Notes under the pieces: model-generated
What the model saw: only the letters and a program-made list of their open reading frames with translations
Told to the model about the DNA's origin: nothing
Database searches by the model: none
Program-made: the position numbers and the translations under genes
Assembly (NCBI RefSeq): GCF_003391135.1
Contig: NZ_CP031455.1
Location: 248,001-312,000 of the forward strand
Direction: 5' to 3'
Source of the DNA: Streptoverticillium olivoreticuli subsp. olivoreticuli
GTDB taxonomy: Bacteria; Actinomycetota; Actinomycetes; Streptomycetales; Streptomycetaceae
DNA: 64,000 nt
In this document: positions 24,666-33,284 of the stretch, one piece after another
How the letters are laid out: each line of letters starts with the position of its first letter
Numbering within the stretch: position 1 is the stretch's first letter

Positions 24666-26255
24666 TCAGGGAGTCTGGGTACCGGTTTCCGCCGGGGATT
24701 CACTCAGCGATGCCTCGTCCTCGCGCGCGGCGGCCTTGGCTCGCAGATGGGCACGGTAGGAGGTCAGTTCCCTCTTGACGATGGGCGCCATGAGGTAGAG
24801 GCCGATGACGTTGAAGAGCGCCAGGACGAACACGAGGGCGTCGGCCAGGTCGAGGACCGAGCCCAGGGTCAGCATCGCGCCGACGATGGCGCAGAGGGAG
24901 ACGACGAGCTTGTAGGTCAGCAGGCTCTTCTTGCCGCGGCCGAAGATGTCGGCCCAGCCCTGCTCACCGTAGTACGTCCAGGTGATGACGGTGGAGAAGG
25001 CGAAGAGGACGACCGCGACGGTCAGTACGTAGGGGAACCAGGGCAGAACGGTGGCGAACGCGTCCGAGGTGAGGGCCACCCCGCCCGGCGCGTCCTCGCC
25101 GTTGGCGATCGCCTCGCGGGCGGTGAGCCAGCTCTGGGGCCGGGCGATGATGATGGTCAGCGCGGTGATGGTGCAGACGATGACGGTGTCGATGAAGGGG
25201 CCGAGCATGGCCACGAATCCTTCGGTGACGGGGTGCTTGGTCTTCACCGCCGCGTGGGCCATCGGGGCGGAACCCAGGCCCGCCTCGTTGGAGAACGCGG
25301 CCCGCTGGAACCCGATGATCATGACACCGATGAACCCGCCCGCGACGCCGGAGGGGTTGAAGGCACCTTCGACGATGGAGGTCACGGCGGTGGGCACCGA
25401 GGAGATGTTGACGCCGATGACGATGAGACAGGCGCCGATGTAGACGGCTGCCATGGCCGGTACCAGTCGGGCGGTGACGGCGCCGATGACCTTCATGCCG
25501 CCGAGCAGCACGATGGCGATCAGCGTCGCGGTGACGATGCCGAAGGCGAGGCCCGCGCCGGAGCCACCCATCCAGCCGCTCTCGCCGCCGGTGACGGCAC
25601 GCAGCTGCGCGAGGGTCTGGTTGATCTGGAACATGTTGCCGCCGAGGACGGCGAAGATCACGATGATGGCGGCGAAGAGCGGGGCCAGGAAGCGGCCCAG
25701 TCGGGGCAATCCGCGGTCCGCGAGTCCGCGGCGCAGGTACTGCATGGGCCCGCCACGGACGGTGCCGTCCTCGTCGACCTCGCGGTACTTCACGGCCAGG
25801 GTGCACTCGACGAACTTGATGGCCATGCCGAGCAGGCCGCACAGGATCATCCAGAAGGTGGCTCCGGGACCGCCGATGGTGACGGCGACCGCGACACCGG
25901 CGATGTTGCCGAGTCCGACGGTGCCGGAGACCGCCGCGGTGAGAGCCCGGAAGGGAGTCACCTCGCCGGGGTCACCCGCGTCGCCGTCACGGCGACTGCT
26001 GGCGCGTACCAGCTTGAGGGCGTGGACGAATCCGCGGACTTGGACGGCGCCGAAGTACAGCGAGAAGACCGTGCCGGCGACGACGAGCCACGCGACGATC
26101 CAGGGGAACGTGACGCCGAACACGGTGAGTTCGGCGAAGATCACCCCCGAGACGGTCTCGGTGAGGGGGTTGAAGAAGTCGTTGATCGTTTTCTCGATGC
26201 CGCCCGCGCCTTCGGAGGCGAGGATCTGATGGGCGGATGTGAGCTGGTGCTGCAT
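24666..26255 (-). CDS. Sodium:alanine symporter (AgcS family)
   Basis: 529 residues from ATG 26255; an in-frame TTG at 26360 gives a non-membrane extension and is less likely. Ten to eleven membrane segments. Family motifs are GNIAGVAVAVTIGGPGATFWM (first part), the KYREVDEDG-RGGPMQYL loop and AFSNEAGLGSAPMAH, the AgcS signature. It imports alanine or glycine with sodium. Monocistronic, with charged tail at the C-terminus. Confidence 0.93.
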   Translation of the reverse strand: MQHQLTSAHQILASEGAGGIEKTINDFFNPLTETVSGVIFAELTVFGVTFPWIVAWLVVAGTVFSLYFGAVQVRGFVHALKLVRASSRRDGDAGDPGEVTPFRALTAAVSGTVGLGNIAGVAVAVTIGGPGATFWMILCGLLGMAIKFVECTLAVKYREVDEDGTVRGGPMQYLRRGLADRGLPRLGRFLAPLFAAIIVIFAVLGGNMFQINQTLAQLRAVTGGESGWMGGSGAGLAFGIVTATLIAIVLLGGMKVIGAVTARLVPAMAAVYIGACLIVIGVNISSVPTAVTSIVEGAFNPSGVAGGFIGVMIIGFQRAAFSNEAGLGSAPMAHAAVKTKHPVTEGFVAMLGPFIDTVIVCTITALTIIIARPQSWLTAREAIANGEDAPGGVALTSDAFATVLPWFPYVLTVAVVLFAFSTVITWTYYGEQGWADIFGRGKKSLLTYKLVVSLCAIVGAMLTLGSVLDLADALVFVLALFNVIGLYLMAPIVKRELTSYRAHLRAKAAAREDEASLSESPAETGTQTP

Positions 26256-26901
26256 AGGGCGGGTCCGGCTCTCGCTCGGGCGGCTGGCCCTCACGGCGCC
26301 GCCGGGACGTCCGGGCGCGGTGCCGGCCACGGGCCGGTGCCACCGCTCCCTCTTTCCCAAGGAATCGTCAAGGAATCCCCAAGAGAGGTCCAGGGACTAA
26401 AGTCCCGCCCACGGTGCGCCCCGAAGGGCCGCCCGGGGGCGTTTCCGCACCTCAGCGGTTGATTCTTCGGCCAGGGTGAGCCTTCTTGGCGGAACCCATA
26501 AGCCCGGGCCCTTCTCCGCCTTCCGATGCAAGAGAGAAATACCCCCGAAGACGCTCACGTGACCCCAGTCACATACGCTTCGCGATCTCGCCAAATTCCC
26601 ATGCTGGACAGCATCTTGAGCATGTGTGCACTGGACCGACCACGCCCGCGCATACACAGTGAACGGTCGGACCGACGGCACCATCGACGGCGGTCCCGGC
26701 GCGCTCCGCATGCATCACGAGCTCGGGCGTCTGAAGGATTTCATCGATCCTGGCATGGCATGTGCCGGAATCGAGCAGTTTATGGGCCATAAAATAATGG
26801 ATCCTGCTGGAACGGGGCACACGGCCGCCGCTCATGGAGGATTCAGAAGGCGCGCTTCACCTCCGCGCTTCACCCACCTGAGACCCGAGCGGCAGCAGAT
26901 C
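26256..26901. other. Divergent intergenic region
   Basis: About 650 bp between the symporter and orphan kinase starts. ORFs here lack coding bias; the kinase frame is open upstream to 26626 but has no ribosome site there. Base composition falls around 26780-26800 (ATAAAATAATGG). It presumably carries both promoters. Confidence 0.55.
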
Positions 26902-28191
26902 ATGAGACCTCTCGCGTCACGCGAGCATCCCCGTCGCCTCTTCACCGTCAACGCTCTCGGCGACATCCGGCATCCCCGGCTTGTCGACGGTGCCACCTAC
27001 ATCGCGGCCTGTGTGGCCTCGCTCCTCGCCTTGGACCAGTCCCACCGAAGCGGCCTGGTGCCCACCTACTGGTGGTCGGTCCTGGTCATGTTCGTGGCCT
27101 GCGCCGCACTTCTGCTGCGGCGGACGGTTCCCATGCTGACCATGGCGGCCGCCCTCCTGAGCACACTGGCCTCCGACGAGGCCACGCCACTGATCTTCGC
27201 CGCGTACGCCGTGGGCAGTTACGGCAAAAGCGGCCGCTGGGCCGGGATCGCCCTCAGCGGCTTCCTGTACGTGGGCACGCGGGAGTGGGTGGAACCTTCG
27301 CCGGACGTGTCCACCATGGCGTACGACACGATCGTGAAGGTCTGTTTCCCCGCCGCGCTGGGCGCGCTGACACGTAGACGACGCGAGGTCAACTGGCTGC
27401 TCCAGCAACGCCTGGTGGCGGTCGAGCACGCCGTCGACCAAGCCGCGCGCCAAGCCGTCCTCGACGAACGGACACGACTCGCCTTCGACATCCACGACGG
27501 CCTGGGACACCGGGCCACCGTCCTGACCTTCCAGGCGGAAGCTCTGCGGCGCACACCGGAGATGCCGCAGAAGGCCACCACGCTGGCCTCGGCCGTCGAA
27601 GAAGGGACCAGGGGCATGCTCCGGGACCTGCGCGACACTCTCGACATCCTGCGCGGCCAGTCCGACCCCATGGGCCGTACGGGGCCGGCCTACGCCCAGT
27701 TCGCCGCCGCTCTCGTGGCCAACCTGACCGCCGCCGACATCGACGTCTCCTTCCAGCAGTCCGGCCTGGCTCGTCCCCTCGCGCCGGACACGGACAACGT
27801 CCTCCGCAGCTGCGGTCGCGAAGCACTCACCAACGCCGTGAAACACGGCCACGGCGCGCCCATCTCCCTCCAACTCCGCTTCACCGAACAGGAAGTGTGC
27901 CTGGAGGTCGTCAACGGACCGGGCACCGCATCATCGGCCGGCCTCCCCGGGGGGCTGGGGCTCGGCCTCGGACTGGTCAGCATGCGGGAGCAGACATCCC
28001 GGGCCGGAGGGCACCTGGAGGCGCACACCACCCAGGACGGCGGCTTCAGGGTGCACATCACGCTGCCCGCACCGCAGGACTCTCCCCGTCACAACGACGG
28101 AGCCGTCCCCCCGCAGAGAGCAAGGACAGCGGGTCTGGTCCCCCGTCAGCCCGGAGAGCACCCCAACGAGAGAACCCGCCCGACCATGTGA
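26902..28191 (+). CDS. Orphan NarL-partner-type sensor histidine kinase
   Basis: 429 residues from ATG 26902. Four to five membrane segments (about 28-155) with almost no external loops, then a HisKA_3 dimerisation helix with H198 in FDIHDGLGH, and a HATPase with GREALTNAVKHG and GLGLGLVSMREQ. The tail of about 40 residues is polar. No response regulator is adjacent. It is a paralogue of the kinase at 55624-56886: both share the TLA-(S/T)-D-(E/D)-x-TPLIF membrane motif and the HDG-(L/I)-GH box, so it may cross-talk with that system's regulator. Confidence 0.88.
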   Translation: MRPLASREHPRRLFTVNALGDIRHPRLVDGATYIAACVASLLALDQSHRSGLVPTYWWSVLVMFVACAALLLRRTVPMLTMAAALLSTLASDEATPLIFAAYAVGSYGKSGRWAGIALSGFLYVGTREWVEPSPDVSTMAYDTIVKVCFPAALGALTRRRREVNWLLQQRLVAVEHAVDQAARQAVLDERTRLAFDIHDGLGHRATVLTFQAEALRRTPEMPQKATTLASAVEEGTRGMLRDLRDTLDILRGQSDPMGRTGPAYAQFAAALVANLTAADIDVSFQQSGLARPLAPDTDNVLRSCGREALTNAVKHGHGAPISLQLRFTEQEVCLEVVNGPGTASSAGLPGGLGLGLGLVSMREQTSRAGGHLEAHTTQDGGFRVHITLPAPQDSPRHNDGAVPPQRARTAGLVPRQPGEHPNERTRPTM

Positions 28192-28239
28192 CGCTCAACG
28201 AGTGCCCTCAACTCCCCTTCCGGTCCGGAGCATCAACCT

Positions 28240-28818
28240 TTGCCCCCGGTCCGGCTCCTGAAGTCGGTGGATGCTCAACGGGTGGCACGGCATTCCCATA
28301 AGCCGAAACCTCCGGTCAAGCATGGAGCGCGGCATCGGCGCACCCCACTCGTTCACCGGGCGGAGGAAGCCGCCCTCGCCTTCATTGTCCAGTGGTCGGC
28401 GCCACTGCTACGGGGCTGTACCGGGGTCGTGTTCATCTGGTTCGGCGCTCTCAAACTGGCGCCAGGACTCAGCCCCGCGGAGACACTCGTGGTCAGGACC
28501 ACGGAGGCACTGACCTTCGGTCTGCTGAGTGGAACGGCGGCACACATCTCCGTCGGCGCCTTCGAAGTCACCTTGGGAGTCTGCCTGATGACATGGCAGT
28601 TCCCCCGGCTCACGGTGCTCGCCTTCCTCGGCCATATGGCCGGCACCGTCTCCCCGCTCGCACTCTTCCCCGAGCTGACCTGGAAAGCTCCGCTGACCGG
28701 AACCATGGAAGGGCAGTACATACTCAAAAACCTCGTGCTGATCGCCGCGGTGCTCGTGGCGCTGCCCCTCTCCCCCGGCCCACGGGACTCCGTCCGACTG
28801 CCCGGCCAGCCCTCGTGA
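28240..28818 (+). CDS. DoxX-like integral membrane protein
   Basis: 192 residues from TTG 28240; GTG at 28282 is another possible start. A basic N-terminus is followed by four membrane segments between about 48 and 180, with FIWFGALKLAPG in the first, as in DoxX/YkgB-like proteins. The family is linked to quinone-dependent or thiol redox processes but is poorly defined. It follows the orphan kinase by about 50 bp and could be its target or cotranscribed. Confidence 0.65.
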   Translation: MPPVRLLKSVDAQRVARHSHKPKPPVKHGARHRRTPLVHRAEEAALAFIVQWSAPLLRGCTGVVFIWFGALKLAPGLSPAETLVVRTTEALTFGLLSGTAAHISVGAFEVTLGVCLMTWQFPRLTVLAFLGHMAGTVSPLALFPELTWKAPLTGTMEGQYILKNLVLIAAVLVALPLSPGPRDSVRLPGQPS

Positions 28819-29413
28819 CGCCACGATAGACGTCCCCAAGAGCTCGTAACACGATCATGGTTTGGGGTTGTTGAGGCGTCTCCAGCAGATGAGGCCGCAG
28901 GCGAGTAAGACGAGGCCGTCGTGGAGTTCGAGGCGTCGTTCCCAGCGGATGGCCAGGCAGCTGGTCAGACTGCCTGGTCGCTCCAGGTGCCGAGGACAAA
29001 CTGGATGGCACTGGAGACCTGGTCCTGCTGAGTGCGGTCGCCTCATAGGTGCGCGTCGTGCTCGGCGAGCGCGACCGTCTCTCTTCCCTCCCGCGACGGT
29101 GGCGGTGAAGTCGAACCGGCGGGTGACCCGGCCACTGCCGGAGCAGCAGTCGAAGTGGCCGAGGTGGTTGCCGTCAGCCACGACTCCTCGCGAATCTCGC
29201 GGTCACCGCCGTCGCGTCCGCCGGCGCCCTCGCCGGGCCGGCTCCGAAAAACACACCGACCGCCGCGATGTGATCCAGTGCGCTCTCGACGAGCGCCTCG
29301 GCGCCCGCATCCCTCCCGGGCAACTTCCCCAGCCTGCGCTCACCGCACGTCACAGGCCAGAGGATTCAGACAGTGTCCTATGTGGTGAGTCTGGTAGAAG
29401 TCCTCAACATGGG
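28819..29413. other. Degenerate region with IS fragment
   Basis: About 600 bp without an intact gene. 28858-28975 is the end of an IS5-type transposase on the minus strand. Beyond it, short frames such as 28978-29050 look like broken coding fragments. The 3' part (29280-29400) shows nothing recognisable. Confidence 0.6.
28858..28975 (-). pseudogene. IS5-type transposase C-terminal fragment
   Basis: The minus strand encodes a C-terminus RWERRLELHDGLVLLACG followed by LICWRRLNNPKP. This matches the R(Y/W)ERR-x(2)-(I/L)H-x(3)-L-x-L-(A)-CALIC-x-RRL end of DDE transposases of the IS5 group. No upstream catalytic D-D-E part remains in this frame, so it is a relic. The terminal sequence around 28845-28858 may be the old IS end. 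Confidence 0.7.
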
Positions 29414-30394
29414 TCAGAAGAACGTGGGCTGACGCGTGACGTAGGGGTCTTCGAGGGAGTCGATCTCCTCAGCGGTGAGCTTGATGTCGAGCGCGGCGAC
29501 GGCGTCGGCGAGGTGGTGCGGCTTGGTCGCGCCCACGATCGGGGCGGAGACCACCGGGTTTTTCAACACCCAGGCCATCGCGACCTGTGCCATCGACACG
29601 CCGCGGGCCAGGGCGATGCGCTGGACGGCCTCGACGATGGCGCGGTCGCTGTCGAGGAAGATTGGCCGGTCCTGCTGGTCGACTGTCCGGTTGAGCTCCG
29701 CGCGCTGCGTGGAGCGCTCGTCCCAGGGTCGCGTGACCGTTCCCCCGCCCAGAGGGCTCCACGGGATGCTTCCCACACCCTGGTCAGCGAGCAGGCCGAA
29801 CATCTCGCGTTCCTCCTCGCGGTGGATCAGACTGTACTGGTCCTGCATGGAGACGAACCGGGTCCACCCGTGGGTCTGCGCGGCATGCTGCATCGTGGCG
29901 AACTGCCAGGCCCACATCGACGAGGCACCGATATAGCGGGCCTTGCCTGCCTTGATCACGTCGTGCAGCGCCTCCATCGTCTCCTCGATCGGTGTCTGCG
30001 GGTCGAAGCGGTGGATCTGGTAGAGGTCGACGAAGTCGGTGTCCAGGCGCCGCAGCGAGGCGTCGATCTGCTCCATGACGGCTTTGCGGGACAGGCCCGC
30101 CCCGCCGGGGCCCTGGTGCATCGGCGCCCACAGCTTGGTGGCCAGAACGATGTCCTCACGCTGGGCGTACTTGCGCAGTGCGCGCCCGACGATCTCCTCC
30201 GAGGTGCCCAGGCTGTAGATGTTCGCGGTGTCCCAGAACGTGATGCCGAGCTCGATGGCCTGGCGGAAGATCGGCTCGGCCGCGTTGTCGTCGAGCGCCC
30301 AGGTCGTCCTCTTGGCGGGGTCGCCGAAGCTCATACAGCCCAAGGCAATCCGGCTGATCTTGAGTCCTGACGTTCCCAGTCGCGTGTACTCCAT
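29414..30394 (-). CDS. Aldo/keto reductase
   Basis: 326 residues, ATG 30394 with AGGAGGAAT upstream. The TIM-barrel aldo/keto reductase fold starts MEYTRLGTSGLKISRIALG. Catalytic Asp (FWDTANIY), Tyr (YSLGTSEEIVG), Lys (LATKLW) and His (YQIHRFD) are all recognisable, as is the NADPH-binding GATKPHHLADA near the C-terminus. It belongs to the YakC/AKR11-like group acting on aldehydes. It is divergent from an XRE regulator, a very common actinobacterial pairing that suggests repression by that protein. Confidence 0.93.
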   Translation of the reverse strand: MEYTRLGTSGLKISRIALGCMSFGDPAKRTTWALDDNAAEPIFRQAIELGITFWDTANIYSLGTSEEIVGRALRKYAQREDIVLATKLWAPMHQGPGGAGLSRKAVMEQIDASLRRLDTDFVDLYQIHRFDPQTPIEETMEALHDVIKAGKARYIGASSMWAWQFATMQHAAQTHGWTRFVSMQDQYSLIHREEEREMFGLLADQGVGSIPWSPLGGGTVTRPWDERSTQRAELNRTVDQQDRPIFLDSDRAIVEAVQRIALARGVSMAQVAMAWVLKNPVVSAPIVGATKPHHLADAVAALDIKLTAEEIDSLEDPYVTRQPTFF

Positions 30395-30566
30395 GGCCTA
30401 TTCCTCCTCGACAATGTGGACTTGCCGTACGTGCTCCAGATGGCGGCTGCGCTCACTCCCACCGTGGCACGAACTATCGCGTACGGCCTCCCACCAGGGG
30501 GTTCCTGCTGTTACAGGTACTGCCAGGACCCCTCACGCATGCAGAAACGGACCTATCGTGGTAGGC

Positions 30567-31478
30567 ATGGACGCCCGCACCGAGTTCCGCGACTTCCTCA
30601 CCTCCCGCCGCGCCAAAATCACCCCCGAACAAGCCGGCCTACCCGCCAACGGGGGAAACCGCCGGGTGACCGGTCTGCGTCGCGAGGAGGTCGCACTACT
30701 GGCCGGAGTCAGCGCCGACTACTACATCAAGCTCGAACGCGGCAACGCCCGCGGCGTCTCCGACAGCGTCCTGGAAGCCCTCTCCCGCGCCCTCCAACTC
30801 GACGAGGCCGAACGCGCCCACCTGTTCGACCTGGCCGCCGCCGCCAACACCAGCACACGGACACCCACACGGACCCCCAAGCCTCATGTGCGCCCCCGTA
30901 TCCAGCACATCCTGGACTCCATGTCCACCACCCCGGCCTACGTACGCAACCGCCGACTGGACATTCTGGCCACCAACCAACTCGGCAGGGCCCTCCTCGC
31001 CCCGATCCTCGCGGCCCCGCGCCAACCGCCCAACGTAGCCCGCTTCATGTTCCTGGACCCCACGGCCACCGAGTACTACCTCGACTGGGAACGCATGGCC
31101 GCCGGCACCGTCGCGATCCTGCGCGCCGAAGCCGGACGCGACCCCCACGACAAAGCCCTGATCGACCTGGTCGGAGAACTCTCCACCCAAAGCGACCTGT
31201 TCCGCACCCGCTGGGCCACCCACAACGTCCTCCAGCACCACGGCGGCGTCAAAAGAATCCACCACCCCGTCGTCGGCGAACTCACCCTCGGCTACGAAGC
31301 CCTGGAACTGCCCGCCGACACCGGACTGACCATCATGGCCTACAGCACCGAACCCGCTACACCCACATGCGACGCCCTGAACCTGCTGGCCAGCTGGGCG
31401 GCGACCATCGACCAGGACAACATCTCCGATCCGGAGACTCATCCCAACTCCACCCGATGGCCCGGCACCCCCGCCTAG
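30567..31478 (+). CDS. XRE-family regulator with MmyB-like ligand domain
   Basis: 303 residues from ATG 30567. The N-terminal helix-turn-helix (about 30-85, with GLRREEVALLAGVSADYYIKLE) and the C-terminal MmyB-like PAS-type domain (about 105-285) are typical of actinobacterial regulators divergent from oxidoreductase genes. The adjacent aldo/keto reductase is the probable target. Its TAG stop codon (31476-31478) is part of the CTAG junction where the insertion element begins, so the insertion may have altered the original C-terminus slightly. Confidence 0.9.
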   Translation: MDARTEFRDFLTSRRAKITPEQAGLPANGGNRRVTGLRREEVALLAGVSADYYIKLERGNARGVSDSVLEALSRALQLDEAERAHLFDLAAAANTSTRTPTRTPKPHVRPRIQHILDSMSTTPAYVRNRRLDILATNQLGRALLAPILAAPRQPPNVARFMFLDPTATEYYLDWERMAAGTVAILRAEAGRDPHDKALIDLVGELSTQSDLFRTRWATHNVLQHHGGVKRIHHPVVGELTLGYEALELPADTGLTIMAYSTEPATPTCDALNLLASWAATIDQDNISDPETHPNSTRWPGTPA

Positions 31479-33284
31479 AGCCAATGCCGGGACTCTGTTG
31501 GTGATCTTCCGGAGTCATGCTGCGGTGGTGCAGAGGGCGTGGAAGCGTGTTGATCGGCGGTGGGTGGTCGGGGGAGGCTCGATCCAGTCGGCGACGCGGG
31601 TGAGGTTGCAGGCCATCGCGGTCAGGACGTGCTGGACATGGGTCTTGCGCAGACCGCGGTAACGGGTTCTGTGCAGTCCGCAGGTGCGGACGTTCTGGGA
31701 GAGAGTGGCCTCAGCGCCGGCCCGGATCGCATAGCGTCGCTGCCATTCCTCGCTCTGCTGGTCGAGCCGGTTGAGGGCCTGGATCTCGTGGAGTTCGCGG
31801 GTGGGCAGGAGCGCGAGGGCCCGGGGCCGGTCAGCGGAGCTGGTGCACTGGCTGCGGACCGGGCAGGACAGACAGTCCGCCTTGGCGAACTTGACCTGGA
31901 TGTAGTCGTGTCCGCTGATCCGCAGCGGCCTCCATTCCCTGCTGACCGAGCCCTGGGGGCATATGGCCTTGTGGGTGTCCCAGTTGATGGTAAACGCGGA
32001 CTTGTCGAAGCCGCCCCGGTCCCTGGCCTGATGGCTGTGGTCGGGCACGATGGGACCGAGCAGGGTGATGCCGTGCACCCGTTGGGCGCGCTCGACGCGG
32101 GCCGGGGTGATGTAGGCGGCATCGACCACGTGCTCGCCCGGGGCCAGCGCGGCGGCCGTCAGGTCATCGTGGATCTGCCCGGTGAGTTCGCCGTCCTGGA
32201 CAGGGGCGATCGTGGTGGCCACGTGCACCACCACCTCGGGCCGTCCGGTGTCACATGTTTCTGTGAGATGGACCCGGTAGCCGCTCCAGCCGGTGCCCCG
32301 CTTGACGCAGTAGTGCGCGTCGGTGTCGTAAGGCGAGTCGAACCGCAGGGAGGCCGGCGGCAGCGCATGGCCGTCACGCCAGCGCAACTGTCCTCCGGCG
32401 TCCCAGTAGTAGTGATGGACCCAGACCCGACGCAGGATCTCCACCTGCGGCAGCACCCGCAGCCGGGACGGGGCATCCGGCGCCCAGGCGGCGGCCAGGA
32501 CCCTCTGCCCGTCCCGGCCGAATGTCTCCGCCATCTCGGCGACCCCGGCCTTCCCGCCAGGGACCCTGCCGATCTCCACCCTGCGTCCGTAGCGCTTGTC
32601 CCACTCCGGCCCGATCAAAGGAAGAAGCCAGTTGCCGTCGGCTTCCGCCAGCTCCTCCAGCGCGGCCCGCAGGGACTCACCGGCCAGCTCCAGCCGGCTG
32701 AGCGTGCGGACCGCCGCCAGCACATGCGTGGCATCCGTACGCTGACGGCCTCCCGCTTTCAGCATCCCGGCCTCCACCAGACGCACCAGCATCACACGCA
32801 GCAGCCGGTCGGCACCATCGCCCTCGGCCAGCCGGGCCCGGAACTCGCTGAGCACGGAGTAATCGAAGCCCGGGTCCTCCAGCTCCAGCCCGAGCGCGTA
32901 CTTGAAGTCGATCCTCGTCCGCACCGCATCCGCCGCCGCACGGTCCGAGAGGTTCTCCGCAAACTGCAGCACCGACACCAGGGCCAACTGCCCCGGCGAG
33001 AACCCCGGCCTGCCATCGAGCGGGTAGAGGTCCAAGAGATCCTCATCCTCAAAGAGCACATCCAGCCGGTCCCGCACGAGCATCACCGGCGTCCCCTTGG
33101 GACACGCCGCCCACGCCGTACGCACCGTCCTGGCCGGGATCCGCTGAAAACTCCTCGGCCGCAACGACATCGCACCCACCCCCGGAACCCGAGGCCACCC
33201 CGCACCCTTCCAGCGAAGCACCAACCCACCCCGCCGTCAGCACCTTCCGAAAGATCGCCAACAGAGTCACGGCATTGGCTCTAG
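31475..33284 (-). mobile_element. IS1182-type insertion sequence
   Basis: The element is about 1.8 kb. 35-bp terminal inverted repeats at 31479-31513 and 33246-33280 match at 32 of 35 positions. CTAG tetranucleotides flank both ends (31475-31478, 33281-33284), fitting a short target duplication. It contains one intact transposase gene and is followed without any gap by a second element. Confidence 0.85.
31515..33170 (-). CDS. IS1182-family transposase
   Basis: 551 residues from ATG 33170; an in-frame upstream start at 33224 is possible. The N-terminal DUF772-like domain (LYPLDGRPGFSPGQLALVSVLQF, FKYALGLELEDPGFDYSVLS) and a C-terminal DDE domain (VVDAAYIT, CPVRSQCTS zinc-like motif, EATLSQNVRTCGLHRTRYRG) are complete, so the element may still be active. 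Length is normal for the family. It nearly fills the space between the inverted repeats. Confidence 0.93.
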   Translation of the reverse strand: MSLRPRSFQRIPARTVRTAWAACPKGTPVMLVRDRLDVLFEDEDLLDLYPLDGRPGFSPGQLALVSVLQFAENLSDRAAADAVRTRIDFKYALGLELEDPGFDYSVLSEFRARLAEGDGADRLLRVMLVRLVEAGMLKAGGRQRTDATHVLAAVRTLSRLELAGESLRAALEELAEADGNWLLPLIGPEWDKRYGRRVEIGRVPGGKAGVAEMAETFGRDGQRVLAAAWAPDAPSRLRVLPQVEILRRVWVHHYYWDAGGQLRWRDGHALPPASLRFDSPYDTDAHYCVKRGTGWSGYRVHLTETCDTGRPEVVVHVATTIAPVQDGELTGQIHDDLTAAALAPGEHVVDAAYITPARVERAQRVHGITLLGPIVPDHSHQARDRGGFDKSAFTINWDTHKAICPQGSVSREWRPLRISGHDYIQVKFAKADCLSCPVRSQCTSSADRPRALALLPTRELHEIQALNRLDQQSEEWQRRYAIRAGAEATLSQNVRTCGLHRTRYRGLRKTHVQHVLTAMACNLTRVADWIEPPPTTHRRSTRFHALCTTAA

